Origin: Cyclobacteriaceae bacterium
GTDB lineage: Bacteria; Bacteroidota; Bacteroidia; Cytophagales; Cyclobacteriaceae
NCBI GenBank assembly: GCA_028284125.1
Contig: JANQSI010000005.1
Coordinates: 1 to 64,000, forward strand
Reading direction: 5' to 3'
DNA length: 64,000 nt
Part shown: positions 53,723 through 62,781 of the stretch, piece after piece
Layout: every line of letters starts with the position of its first letter
Position numbering within the stretch: position 1 is the first letter of the stretch
Made by a program: the position numbers and the translations under genes
Notes under the pieces: generated by a model
Database searches by the model: none
What the model was told of the DNA's origin: nothing
The model's input: the letters and a program-made list of their open reading frames with translations, nothing else

Positions 53723-54059
53723 TTAATTTCTCTATTGCCTGCTCCTCACTTTCAGCGATTGTTATAAGTTTTTCTAATCCAAGGATGTCAAAAACCTGTC
53801 TTACAGTTTCTTGAACACCAAACAACACCAATTTGATTTTTTTTAGTTCAAATTCATCTAAGTAAGACACGAACACACCTAATCCAGCTGAAGAGATATA
53901 AGCCAAATTTGTCAGGTCTACAGCAATGTGTGATTCTCCTGCTTCCATGCCTTCTTTGAATGCATTGTCAAGATGAATGGATGATCCCGCATCAACTTCT
54001 CCGCTTACTCGGATGATATGAATGTTATCTTTTTTCTCTTTTTCTATGTTAACCATCAT
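53715..54059 (-). CDS. STAS-domain anti-anti-sigma factor-like protein
   Basis: The 114-residue protein is a single STAS domain with IHIIRVSGEVDAGSSIHLDNAF, then AVDLTNLAYISSAGLGVFVSYL, where the serine in ISSAG is the likely phosphorylation site. It acts as the switch between the HATPase and the SpoIIE phosphatase. It overlaps both neighbours (11 nt and 8 nt), implying equal expression. Confidence 0.92.
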   Translation of the reverse strand: MMVNIEKEKKDNIHIIRVSGEVDAGSSIHLDNAFKEGMEAGESHIAVDLTNLAYISSAGLGVFVSYLDEFELKKIKLVLFGVQETVRQVFDILGLEKLITIAESEEQAIEKLNG

Positions 54060-56109
54060 TATTGGTATTAAACTTTACTACAACCATTGTATAGTCATCA
54101 TCTATTGTAACCTCACCAGTAAATTTGGCAAGGTCTCTTTTTATAGCTTCTTTTATTTGGGTAGGTGCCTTTTTGGCGTGGCTCTTAAATGAGTCTTTTA
54201 ATCTATCATCACCGAACTGCTCCCCTTTCTCATTTTTTGCTTCAGTTATACCGTCAGTATATAAAAGCATCGTGTCGCCTTGGTTATAGCTTAGTGTAGT
54301 GCTATGAACGTATTTTTTATAACTTGAGTTTCTTACGATCCCAAGCCCCATACCCTCACTTTCCAGGTATTTAGTTTCATTGGTTTCCGAACAAAACATA
54401 AGTGTCGGGCAATGTCCTGCTCTCGAAAACTCTATGGTCTTCTTGTTCGCATCTATATCAAAATAAGTGGCTGTGATAAACGAAGATCTTTCCAGACAGT
54501 TACTCAAGGCAGTGTTTGCCTGAATATTGAATTGAGAGGGCGATAATTTTTGTGAAGCAAGGCTGTGAAAGACCCCTTTCATTTGCGCCATTTGAAAAGC
54601 GGCACTTGTGCCTTTTCCCGAAACATCGGCAATGATTAAACCATATTTATCTTTCCCGATCTCTAAGACATCATAGTAGTCCCCACCTACTTCATCGGCA
54701 GCCATGGCGAATGCATCGATTTCGATGTTGCTCCCCATACTCACCTCACCAGGCAATAAGCTTTTCTGAACATTCTTGGCGATCTTTAATTGTTCTTTAT
54801 ATCGTTCATTTTCCAGGGATTCCTTAATAAGTGACAGGTTTTCCAGAGAAATACTGGTCTGATTAACAAATGTTGTGATGATGTTCACCATCTCCCTGTT
54901 AAATGCCTCAGGCACTTCGTTCAGCATAACGATGTATCCAATCTGTTTTTGCTGAACATGAATCGGAAGCGCAATGATGGATTTGTATTTACTGTCCTTT
55001 AAGGAGTCTGTAAGTCGGGATGGGCTGTGATCCTTGTCAAAATTCAACGATAGAATGTCCTTGATTGTCCCTGATTTAACCTGAGACTTGATCTTATCGA
55101 TCTGGGCTTCTTTTAGATTACGAATGGACTGAAATATTCCATCTTCTTCTTTTACCTCTATCCATGCCGCATCAGCGAAAACAGCACTCATGGAGCTTTC
55201 CAGCAATATCTCATAGGTTTGATCGATTGTCTCACCTCGCGGAATGGATTGACTCAGTTTCTGAAAATCAATGGCTTCTTTGAGCTTTCTTTCAAAAACG
55301 GAAGATGTAGGCAGGTTGAAGAGTGTTACGAGAATGGATATCCCTGCATACAAGAACAAGAAGCCGAGTAAACCCAGGAAAAAAACACTGTCCATCAAAT
55401 CCATCACCAAAGCCCCGGTAGCTCGGAAATCGTCAAGGTTAAGGAAGAAGTGATAGAGATAAATGGCAGAAAGAAGTATGAATAATATTCCCTTCCATTT
55501 TTGCTTGAAGTTCAAATAGGCAATCCACTTAAGATTGAATGCCAGTATCAAGGAGAAACAAGAGAGAACAATTAGACCAATATTGAAATTGGTTCCAAAC
55601 AGCTCAAGTTCCAGAAAATCATAAGCTAAACTGAGCAGCAGCGCTATTTCAAAGAATCCCCAGAACTGGAGAAGGTTCTTCGATTTCTGATAAAGAATGA
55701 GTCTTTTCCATACAACAAGCGTCGACACCATGTAAACGATCACTAACCCAATCAAGATGTTGTAGAAGAAATTCACAGTGAGCGGGCTTTCGACAATACT
55801 ACTGCTGGCAAAAACGGTAAAGAAGAACCTAATTCCCAGAGAGATAAGTGTAGTGATTAATCCAGTGATAAACACCTTCCACAACAAGTCTGTGAAATTC
55901 AGTGTGTCTGCTTTTGAAATCACATACCGGTAATAGATGAAAGTTGAGATGACAAAACCGGTAAAGAAAAGCTGTGGAATAAAATCCGCCAGCTGAACTT
56001 TCATCTCGTAGCTTTCAATAAAAAGCAAATAGATATTAGAGGCAGAAAATAAAAGCCAGTTAATAAGCGCCCCTAGGAACGCAAGCCGTATTTTGAGCTT
56101 GCTCGTCAT
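54049..56109 (-). CDS. SpoIIE-type PP2C phosphatase with membrane and GAF domains
   Basis: The 686-residue protein has seven to eight membrane helices (residues 1-270), a GAF-like sensory domain (about 290-435, IALPIHVQQKQIGYIVMLNE) and a SpoIIE PP2C domain (about 460-680). The PP2C domain has AADEVGGDYYDVLEI, GLIIADVSGKGTSAAFQMAQMKG, FSRAGHCPTLMF and LYTDGITEAKNEKGEQFGDDRL, with its metal-binding aspartates. It would dephosphorylate the STAS protein in response to a membrane or cytoplasmic signal. I chose ATG 56109; a TTG three codons upstream is possible. Confidence 0.92.
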   Translation of the reverse strand: MTSKLKIRLAFLGALINWLLFSASNIYLLFIESYEMKVQLADFIPQLFFTGFVISTFIYYRYVISKADTLNFTDLLWKVFITGLITTLISLGIRFFFTVFASSSIVESPLTVNFFYNILIGLVIVYMVSTLVVWKRLILYQKSKNLLQFWGFFEIALLLSLAYDFLELELFGTNFNIGLIVLSCFSLILAFNLKWIAYLNFKQKWKGILFILLSAIYLYHFFLNLDDFRATGALVMDLMDSVFFLGLLGFLFLYAGISILVTLFNLPTSSVFERKLKEAIDFQKLSQSIPRGETIDQTYEILLESSMSAVFADAAWIEVKEEDGIFQSIRNLKEAQIDKIKSQVKSGTIKDILSLNFDKDHSPSRLTDSLKDSKYKSIIALPIHVQQKQIGYIVMLNEVPEAFNREMVNIITTFVNQTSISLENLSLIKESLENERYKEQLKIAKNVQKSLLPGEVSMGSNIEIDAFAMAADEVGGDYYDVLEIGKDKYGLIIADVSGKGTSAAFQMAQMKGVFHSLASQKLSPSQFNIQANTALSNCLERSSFITATYFDIDANKKTIEFSRAGHCPTLMFCSETNETKYLESEGMGLGIVRNSSYKKYVHSTTLSYNQGDTMLLYTDGITEAKNEKGEQFGDDRLKDSFKSHAKKAPTQIKEAIKRDLAKFTGEVTIDDDYTMVVVKFNTNNDG

Positions 56110-56115
56110 CGGGTG

Positions 56116-56123
56116 CAAAAATA
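56116..56123 (-). promoter_or_regulatory. -7 box of the partner-switch operon
   Basis: TATTTTTG on the minus strand matches TAnnTTTG exactly, 6 nt before the ATG at 56109. The -33 element is not clear. A near-leaderless transcript is implied. Confidence 0.4.
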
Positions 56124-56176
56124 TAGCTCTTAGGCTACATAAACAGTTAAGAAAACGGGTTAGTGGTTAAAGAATG

Positions 56177-56653
56177 TTAAGCCAAAAAACCGACGATTTG
56201 GCTCAAAAATTGGGCATCTTCTTCATCAAAGGCATCTAACTGATCGCTATCCACATCCAGAATAGCTACCACTTGATCATCTTTTAAAACAGGAAGGACA
56301 ATTTCAGATCTTGAGGCTGAACTGCATGCGATGTGACCTGGAAATTTGTCAACATCAGAAACTATGATTGTTTCTTCTTTTTCCCAGCTTGTACCGCATA
56401 CTCCTTTCCCTTTTTTGATCCTTGTGCAAGCAACTGGTCCCTGAAATGGTCCCAATACAAGTTCGTCGGCAGAATCTACCAAGTAAAATCCTACCCAAAA
56501 GAAATCCATACCTTCCTTGAGCGCGGCAGCTATGTTGGCCATGTTGGCGACTTGATTTTTTTCACCCATCAACAATCCTTGTATCTGAGGAATCAATGAT
56601 TGGTATTTTTCAGCTTTTGTCGCTGAGGTTGGTATGATTAGGTCATCTGCCAT
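56177..56653 (-). CDS. msrC: Free methionine-(R)-sulfoxide reductase (GAF domain)
   Basis: The 158-residue single GAF domain protein has FWVGFYLVDSADELVLGPFQGPVACTRI, KGVCGTSW and FPGHIACSSASRSEIVLPVLKD. The three cysteines in VACTRI, GVCGTS and IACSSA are the catalytic and resolving residues of fRMsr enzymes. It reduces free methionine-R-sulfoxide. It overlaps ribD by 11 nt. Confidence 0.9.
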   Translation of the reverse strand: MADDLIIPTSATKAEKYQSLIPQIQGLLMGEKNQVANMANIAAALKEGMDFFWVGFYLVDSADELVLGPFQGPVACTRIKKGKGVCGTSWEKEETIIVSDVDKFPGHIACSSASRSEIVLPVLKDDQVVAILDVDSDQLDAFDEEDAQFLSQIVGFLA

Positions 56654-57677
56654 TCTTGTTTCTATAAATTCTTAACGTATCGTTTACTATCGATTTTTCT
56701 TCGCTCAACAATCCTTCAATTTTCGGAGCTACAATTCCCGTTTCAAAAGTAGCTTCAGATGTAAACACCTTGGCTTCATCCCAACAATCATCCTCAATAA
56801 AAGAGTTCAATGTTTTTGCTCCGCCTTCGATGATGACTGATTGAATTTTGAGTTGGAAAAGCTGATTGAGAATAGATTTGGATGAAAAATCTTCCATTTT
56901 GATCCAGTGATTGCTATTTACTTCCTCAGTTTTTTCAGAGTTCAAAATGAAAGTTTTGGCTTCATCGTCGAGAAGATTAGCGTCGTGATTGATTTCGAGA
57001 TTTCGATCTATTAAAATTCGAGTGGGATTTTTTCCATTCCAATCTCGAACCGTCAATGAGGGATTGTCATGGGCCGCAGTATTTTTCCCAACCAGAATCG
57101 CGTCTTCTTCCGCTCGCCATTTATGAACTAATTGCCTTGACTTTTCATTGCTGATCCACTTGGAGTCGTAATTTTCTCTGGCAATAAATCCATCTGAAGT
57201 TTGAGCCCACTTTAAAATGACATATGGTCGCTTCTTTTCGTGAAAAGTGAGGAATCGTCTGTTTTGTTCACTGGCTTCATTTTCAAGTACACCTAAAATT
57301 GTTTCGATTCCAGCATCATCCAATTTCTCGATTCCCTTTCCATCGACTTGGTCAAATGGATCCCGGCAAGCGATTACAACCTTTTTTATCCCAACCTCAA
57401 TAAGCAGATCAGCACATGGTGGAGTTTTTCCATGATGTGAACAAGGTTCGAGCGTGACATAGGCGGTACTTTCTTTTAAAAGCTCTTGATTGCTAACCGA
57501 TTTGATCGCATTGACTTCCGCATGAGCTTCCCCGTATTTTTCATGATAACCTTCGCCAATGATTTTCTTTTCATGCACTATCACACAACCAACTATTGGA
57601 TTAGGACTAACTGAGCCTTTGCCGAGTGCAGCAAGCTCAATCGCTCTTTTCATAAATATCTCATCACTATAATCCAT
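56643..57677 (-). CDS. ribD: Riboflavin biosynthesis deaminase/reductase
   Basis: The 344-residue bifunctional enzyme has an N-terminal zinc deaminase (HAEVNAI and PCSHHGKTPPCADLL, residues about 48-95) and a C-terminal reductase domain (YVILKWAQTSDGFIA, DAILVGKNTAAHDNPSLTVR, IIEGGAKTLNSFI). It performs the second and third steps of riboflavin synthesis. It is divergent from prmC, 56 nt away. Length is normal for the family. Confidence 0.95.
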   Translation of the reverse strand: MDYSDEIFMKRAIELAALGKGSVSPNPIVGCVIVHEKKIIGEGYHEKYGEAHAEVNAIKSVSNQELLKESTAYVTLEPCSHHGKTPPCADLLIEVGIKKVVIACRDPFDQVDGKGIEKLDDAGIETILGVLENEASEQNRRFLTFHEKKRPYVILKWAQTSDGFIARENYDSKWISNEKSRQLVHKWRAEEDAILVGKNTAAHDNPSLTVRDWNGKNPTRILIDRNLEINHDANLLDDEAKTFILNSEKTEEVNSNHWIKMEDFSSKSILNQLFQLKIQSVIIEGGAKTLNSFIEDDCWDEAKVFTSEATFETGIVAPKIEGLLSEEKSIVNDTLRIYRNKNGR

Positions 57678-57733
57678 CGCTTTTGCTAAGGTATAAATCT
57701 GTTAATGATCATGCTGCCTAAATTCGCAGAGTA

Positions 57734-58579
57734 ATGAAGTCCATAAAGGAGATATGGGAAGAAACGGCTGCTAAGCTCACCGGTATTCATGAGCCTCGCG
57801 AGGCTAAAGGGGTCGCGAAAATCCTGTTGGAAGATGTTTTTGGAGTTAATCAGACGGATTTTTTGCTGAATGAACAAAAACAGATCAACGAGGGTGAGCT
57901 GCATGAGTATGTCAGTAGACTGCTTAAATACGAACCCATTCAGTACGTCACTGGTGTGGCTCATTTTTACGGAAGAAAATTCAAAGTCGAAAAAGGAGTT
58001 TTGATTCCAAGGCCGGAAACAGAGGAACTCGTTCGGTTGATCATTGATCAAAATGAGTTGGATAAACCCAAAGTTTTGGATGTTGGTATTGGCAGTGGAT
58101 GCATTGCAATTTCTTTGGCGCTTGAATTAGCTACCAAAGTTTATGGGATTGACGTTTCTAAGAAAGCTATTGAGTTATCAAGGATTAATTCAGATAGATC
58201 GGAGAGTGATTGTGAATTTTCCTTATTCAACATTCTTAATTCAGATTCTGAAATTGGGAGTCTTGATATTTTGGTTAGTAATCCACCTTATGTTCCCGAG
58301 AGAGATAAGACCGAAATGCATCGAAATGTAGTTGAATATGAACCTGGAGTTGCACTTTTTGTTCCAAATGATGACCCCCTGATATTTTACAAGCGAATAG
58401 CTGAATTTGGAAAAAAGGCGCTGAAATCAGAAGGCAAACTCTATTTTGAAATACATGAGGAGTATGGAGATGAATTGAAAGCTTTGATTGAAAAGATTGG
58501 CTATTCAAATGTTTGCATTCATCAAGACATGCAAGGGAAAGATCGAATGCTGAGTGCTACAAATTCAACCAGTAAGTAG
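57734..58579 (+). CDS. prmC: Release factor glutamine methyltransferase PrmC
   Basis: The 281-residue protein has an N-terminal helical substrate-binding domain and a class I methyltransferase core, VLDVGIGSGCIAISLALEL (motif I), with the catalytic LVSNPPYVPERDK (NPPY). It methylates the glutamine of the GGQ motif in RF1 and RF2. GVLIPRPETEELV is the family phrase before motif I. Its 3' end overlaps the convergent DUF5916 gene by 23 nt. Confidence 0.95.
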   Translation: MKSIKEIWEETAAKLTGIHEPREAKGVAKILLEDVFGVNQTDFLLNEQKQINEGELHEYVSRLLKYEPIQYVTGVAHFYGRKFKVEKGVLIPRPETEELVRLIIDQNELDKPKVLDVGIGSGCIAISLALELATKVYGIDVSKKAIELSRINSDRSESDCEFSLFNILNSDSEIGSLDILVSNPPYVPERDKTEMHRNVVEYEPGVALFVPNDDPLIFYKRIAEFGKKALKSEGKLYFEIHEEYGDELKALIEKIGYSNVCIHQDMQGKDRMLSATNSTSK

Positions 58580-60764
58580 CCTTGAAAACGATTTGTCGAT
58601 TTTTCAACTCCAACCCTTCTGTTGTGTAATTGTCAGTGTAAACCAAAAAGAGGTCCGACATAGGCCGGTACCTCCATTGAAAACGCGTAAAGAAATTATA
58701 ATTCTCACTTTGAGAGTTGTACTGAAGTGCGGTTGTCAAAAACATTTTGTTGGAAAAGCTAATCTGAGAATTGACTCGCATCAGGTTCAAGTTGGTTTGC
58801 CCAAACTCTCCCGGAAGTTCCACTCGATTAAAATCATGTGTGATTCCAAAGCTTCCCCACGGCTGAACTCTGAAATTTAATCCTGCAGAAGTGTTGAATC
58901 TGGTTCCATTGAAAAAGTTGCCGAACTGCACTCTGAAATCAGCATTAACAATTTTTCTTCGATCGGTATTGTAATTGACCCAATATTGAGTGAATTGATA
59001 ATTTCCAATTGGGAGTGGACTATAGTCATCGCCAATCAATGATGTAGGAACTGGAAGATTCACTTCCCTCACCTGGGTTTGCAGCCTGATCTCGGAAGTA
59101 TTTTCAAACATGAAGTCATACGCAAACCCGTGACCTCTTTCATTCAAACCTGAGCCATCTCTATTCAGCCAGATATTGTGCCAGGTTCTTGGCCCATGGG
59201 AATTCAACTTTCCATTGGAAGGAAAAAACCGGTACACCGTCCATGGATTAATTCTTGTAAATCCTTTCCTTTCGGTTTCTTCTGTTTCGGCATTGTAATT
59301 CTCCAACCTTGGGTTAAAACCTAACTCTGTGATGTAGTTTTTTCCGACAAAATCAAGGGACCACCCGGATCTTAAACTTCGGCCATTGTAATTTCCACTG
59401 AATCCATAAAAGTGATTATCGGAGTAGTTCTCAGGTGTTTCAGCAGTGTGATAGCGAATAGTATTGTTGAATTTTCCATTACGGGAAATATAGGCAAACT
59501 CTAATCCGGCGTTTCTCGAAAATTTTCCCTCATCTACCTCTGCTCCTGTTTGGCGATTGATAAAGATCCCTTTCACCACAGATCGATCAAATACTTGTTG
59601 ATGGACTGCAGCAACGGAATAGTTTTGTGATTCTAAATCTGAAATGGCTCTTGTTTGTACATTCATGACACCAATTCTTGTTTTATTGGTCACATTGCCA
59701 GTTAATCTTGCACCGTAAGAAATGGGGACTTGTTCTCCATCCATTAAACCAATTCTTCTTGAAAAGAACGGGGAGATTTGCCAACTGCCGAAATTGGAAA
59801 AGATGTCTCCGTTTTCCAGAAAGAAATTACGCCTTTCAGGAAAGAAAATGCTGAAGCGGGAAAGGTTGGTTACTTGTTGATCTACATCCACATTTGAGAA
59901 ATCAGGATTGACGGTCAAATCCAGGTTTAAAGAACCTGTCAATGCAATTTTGGCATCCAATCCTGTATCACCATCTTCTTCAAAACTATTTTGTTCCGCT
60001 TCCTCAAAATCGCGTTGTGTTCCTCCGGCCAAATAGGGAATCAAAACCACTTTTCCAGTAGCCTGTTTCGGTTTTTCATCCCAAGCCAATGTTCCCATGA
60101 AATTCAGATCAATGCCTGGATAGTTAAGGGAAAATTGTGTCCATGTAGAGTATTCGTTTCGCTCCATATCTCCACGAATGAAGTTGATTCCCCATTCGGA
60201 AATGTTGCTCGAGTATCGTAACGTCTTAAATGGAATAGCAAACTCAGCAACCCAATAGTTGTCGTATCTTTTTACCTCTGAGTACCACTTGTTGTCCCAG
60301 TTTTGATCGTATTGAGTTCTTGGCCCGTTGACGTTGAGTTGTGCTTCAATCTGAGAACCTCCTGCGTTTACCCCAAACATGAATCCATTTTGTTTATTAT
60401 TCATTGGGTCAATCACGAGCGTGAAATTATCACTCTGCCAGTGTGCGTTATCGTCATCACGTCGCAACGACTGAATCACACGGGTGCCATTATCATGGCA
60501 TACAGCAACGACATATAGAAATTCTTCATCATAGGTTGCTTTAACTTGGGTAATCGCTGAAGCATTTCCAGTGTCGAGCGGCCAGTGGTTGATAAAATTT
60601 GGAATCTCTTGAACGTTTAGCCATCCATCCTCTGTGTTAGCTCCATCAATAGAAATGGTAGACGTTGCCTTTGTGATATTATATCTGAATTGATCTCTTG
60701 TCTCGTTATCTGGTTGGCCAATAGCCGTGTTCAGAATTACTATCAAGGAAGTTAAGATCTTCAT
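58557..60764 (-). CDS. DUF5916 outer-membrane protein with CBM9-like N-terminus
   Basis: The 735-residue protein has a signal peptide, a CBM9-like beta-sandwich (about residues 30-210, STISIDGANTEDGWLNVQEIPNF, VKATYDEEFLYVVAVCHD) and a DUF5916 region ending in a predicted beta-barrel (SIFFPERRNFFLENGDIFSNFGS, FFSRRIGLMDGEQVPI). The C-terminus ends in an aromatic/hydrophobic strand (IVFKATYWLNL), as in barrel proteins. Function is unknown; the CBM9-like domain hints at carbohydrate binding. The LytS/LytTR pair is divergent from it. Confidence 0.85.
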   Translation of the reverse strand: MKILTSLIVILNTAIGQPDNETRDQFRYNITKATSTISIDGANTEDGWLNVQEIPNFINHWPLDTGNASAITQVKATYDEEFLYVVAVCHDNGTRVIQSLRRDDDNAHWQSDNFTLVIDPMNNKQNGFMFGVNAGGSQIEAQLNVNGPRTQYDQNWDNKWYSEVKRYDNYWVAEFAIPFKTLRYSSNISEWGINFIRGDMERNEYSTWTQFSLNYPGIDLNFMGTLAWDEKPKQATGKVVLIPYLAGGTQRDFEEAEQNSFEEDGDTGLDAKIALTGSLNLDLTVNPDFSNVDVDQQVTNLSRFSIFFPERRNFFLENGDIFSNFGSWQISPFFSRRIGLMDGEQVPISYGARLTGNVTNKTRIGVMNVQTRAISDLESQNYSVAAVHQQVFDRSVVKGIFINRQTGAEVDEGKFSRNAGLEFAYISRNGKFNNTIRYHTAETPENYSDNHFYGFSGNYNGRSLRSGWSLDFVGKNYITELGFNPRLENYNAETEETERKGFTRINPWTVYRFFPSNGKLNSHGPRTWHNIWLNRDGSGLNERGHGFAYDFMFENTSEIRLQTQVREVNLPVPTSLIGDDYSPLPIGNYQFTQYWVNYNTDRRKIVNADFRVQFGNFFNGTRFNTSAGLNFRVQPWGSFGITHDFNRVELPGEFGQTNLNLMRVNSQISFSNKMFLTTALQYNSQSENYNFFTRFQWRYRPMSDLFLVYTDNYTTEGLELKNRQIVFKATYWLNL

Positions 60765-60861
60765 GTTGGTCTGTCGGGTTTGGGCTTTTATACCCTGACG
60801 AGCAGCTTAAGTTTCCCTGTTTTTCAGTTTTTAGACGGTGAGCTCTACTTAATCGATGGAA

Positions 60862-60884
60862 TGCATTTTATTTGAAAAAATGCA
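60862..60884. other. Palindromic hairpin in the DUF5916-LytS intergenic region
   Basis: TGCATTTT (60862-60869) and AAAATGCA (60877-60884) form a perfect 8-bp stem with a 7-nt loop in the 229-nt divergent region. It may be an operator for either gene; no T tract follows for a plain terminator. Confidence 0.35.
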
Positions 60885-60963
60885 ACTGAGGAGGTTAAAA
60901 TCGTTGTTTAGGAGTGAATTCATGCTGTTGGTCTAAGCTTCGCAAAATTTGAAACATAATAAA

Positions 60964-60971
60964 TAAGTTTG
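60964..60971 (+). promoter_or_regulatory. -7 box of the LytS/LytTR operon
   Basis: TAAGTTTG is an exact TAnnTTTG match 22 nt before the ATG at 60994. TTTG at 60948 is only 12 nt away, shorter than usual, so the -33 element is uncertain. Confidence 0.4.
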
Positions 60972-60993
60972 AGTTTAAGAGTCACTCCAACCA

Positions 60994-62055
60994 ATGCCCA
61001 AATTAGAATTGGAACAAGTTTTATTTAAGACGCCTCGAATCCTTTGGCATTTGATTTTTTGGGTGGTTTTCATCACCTTTTTTTCGTTGGTCTACGGATT
61101 TTTCGAAGATGATTATAGCCGTCAATTCATGATCCAATTGACAGATGCTGTAGTGCAGGCACCTGCTGTGTATTTCACGATCTATTTTTTGATGCCGAAA
61201 TTCCTTTTTAAGGAAAGATATGCTGAGTTCTTTTTCTCTATTGTACTAGTCATTTTAGGCGGGAGCACACTGATTTGGATCGATTATGTGTTTATTCAAC
61301 AGCCTCTTTTCTGGCCTGAATCGGATTATCAACCCGTACTATTCAACATTGGAAAGATCCTGAAGAGTACCACTAAAATCTATCCTGTATTAGTTCTGGC
61401 AATTGTTATCAAATGGTTCAAATATTGGTACAAGGAACAAAAAGCCAATCAACAATTAGCGAGTGAAAAACTGCAAGCTGAGTTACGATTCCTAAAAGCA
61501 CAGGTACATCCTCATTTCCTTTTTAATACACTCAACAATTTGTACGCACTGACATTGAAACAATCGAAGGAAGCGCCAGAGGTGGTACTGAAACTGTCTG
61601 ACTTGCTCAACTACATGCTGTATGAGTGTAATGCTGACCGAGTTCCGCTAAGCAAAGAGATTAAATTGGTTAAAGATTATATCTTATTGGAGAAGATCAG
61701 GTATGGGACGCGATTGAACATTTCGTTTAATGTGAGAGGCGAAGTTGAGACAAAAACGGTGGCTCCAATGTTGATTTTGCCTTTTGTTGAAAACTGTTTT
61801 AAGCATGGTGTGAGCGAGGAATTGGATGAGTCCTGGGTAAACATTGATCTAGAATTAAAGCAAGAAACCCTAACCCTAAAGGTAGAAAACAGTAAAAGTA
61901 AGAATGGCGGGAGCGAAGATCGCTTCGAGTATAAAGAGGGAATCGGCTTGAACAACGTGAAGAGGAGGCTTGAGTTATTGTATGGAGAAAACCACGAGCT
62001 GGACTTGCACGATGAGACAGATTCATTCCTGGTGATTTTAAAAATCAAGATTTAG
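60994..62055 (+). CDS. LytS/YehU-type sensor histidine kinase
   Basis: The 353-residue protein has four N-terminal membrane helices (residues about 15-145), a short coiled coil (KANQQLASEKLQAELRFLKAQ) and the His_kinase domain. The phosphorylated His is in VHPHFLFNTLNNLYAL (about residue 171). The ATP-binding part includes APMLILPFVENCFKHG and GIGLNNVKRRLELLYG. It has no extracellular sensor domain. It is directly followed by its LytTR response regulator with no gap. Confidence 0.93.
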   Translation: MPKLELEQVLFKTPRILWHLIFWVVFITFFSLVYGFFEDDYSRQFMIQLTDAVVQAPAVYFTIYFLMPKFLFKERYAEFFFSIVLVILGGSTLIWIDYVFIQQPLFWPESDYQPVLFNIGKILKSTTKIYPVLVLAIVIKWFKYWYKEQKANQQLASEKLQAELRFLKAQVHPHFLFNTLNNLYALTLKQSKEAPEVVLKLSDLLNYMLYECNADRVPLSKEIKLVKDYILLEKIRYGTRLNISFNVRGEVETKTVAPMLILPFVENCFKHGVSEELDESWVNIDLELKQETLTLKVENSKSKNGGSEDRFEYKEGIGLNNVKRRLELLYGENHELDLHDETDSFLVILKIKI

Positions 62056-62781
62056 ATGTCGATTAAATGCATGATTGTGGATGATGAACCGTTAGCCGGA
62101 GAAGTCCTTGAATCATATATAGAAAAGGTTGAATCCTTGGAATTGGTAGCTACTTGCACCAATGCGGTGAGCGCATTTGATCAGTTAAAGAAGCATCAGG
62201 TAGACCTGCTTTTCTTGGATATTCAGATGCCAAAACTGAATGGGATTGAATTTTTGAAGGTTATTAATCCAGCTCCAAAGGTGATTTTTACTACTGCCTA
62301 CAGAGAATATGCGGTAGAAAGCTATGAGCTAAACGTGGTTGACTATCTCTTGAAACCGATTGCTTTCGATCGCTTTCTGATGGCCATCAACAAAGTAGAT
62401 GAAGGAAACACCATATCAGAACAAGAATCACTAGAATCTAACCAAGAAGATCGTCCGTATTTGTTCTTAAAGGCAGATCGAAAAATGATCAAAGTCTATC
62501 TGGACGAGATCAACTACATCGAAAGTCTAAAGGATTATGTGAGAATTAAGACGGTTGATGGAAATGAAATTGTCTCACTCCAGAAGATCAGCTATTTGGA
62601 GCAAAAACTACCAGAAGATTGTTTCTTGAGAATCCACCGTTCATTTATTGTTCCTGTCCGAAAGATTGATGCATTCTCCAGTGTCGGAGTTGAGATTGGA
62701 GGAAAGGAAATTCCGATAGGAAGAAATTACAAGCCTGAGGTTATGAAGGTTTTGAACGGGGATAAATCCATCCTTAAGTAA
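62056..62781 (+). CDS. LytTR-family response regulator
   Basis: The 241-residue protein has an N-terminal receiver domain (MIVDDEPLAGEVLESYI, phosphoacceptor Asp in LLFLDIQMPKLNG, Lys in LLKPIAFDR) and a C-terminal LytTR DNA-binding domain (FLKADRKMIKVYLDEINYIESLKDYVRIKT to IHRSFIVPVRKIDAF). It starts on the base after the kinase stop. Target genes are unknown; the divergent DUF5916 gene is a candidate. Confidence 0.94.
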   Translation: MSIKCMIVDDEPLAGEVLESYIEKVESLELVATCTNAVSAFDQLKKHQVDLLFLDIQMPKLNGIEFLKVINPAPKVIFTTAYREYAVESYELNVVDYLLKPIAFDRFLMAINKVDEGNTISEQESLESNQEDRPYLFLKADRKMIKVYLDEINYIESLKDYVRIKTVDGNEIVSLQKISYLEQKLPEDCFLRIHRSFIVPVRKIDAFSSVGVEIGGKEIPIGRNYKPEVMKVLNGDKSILK

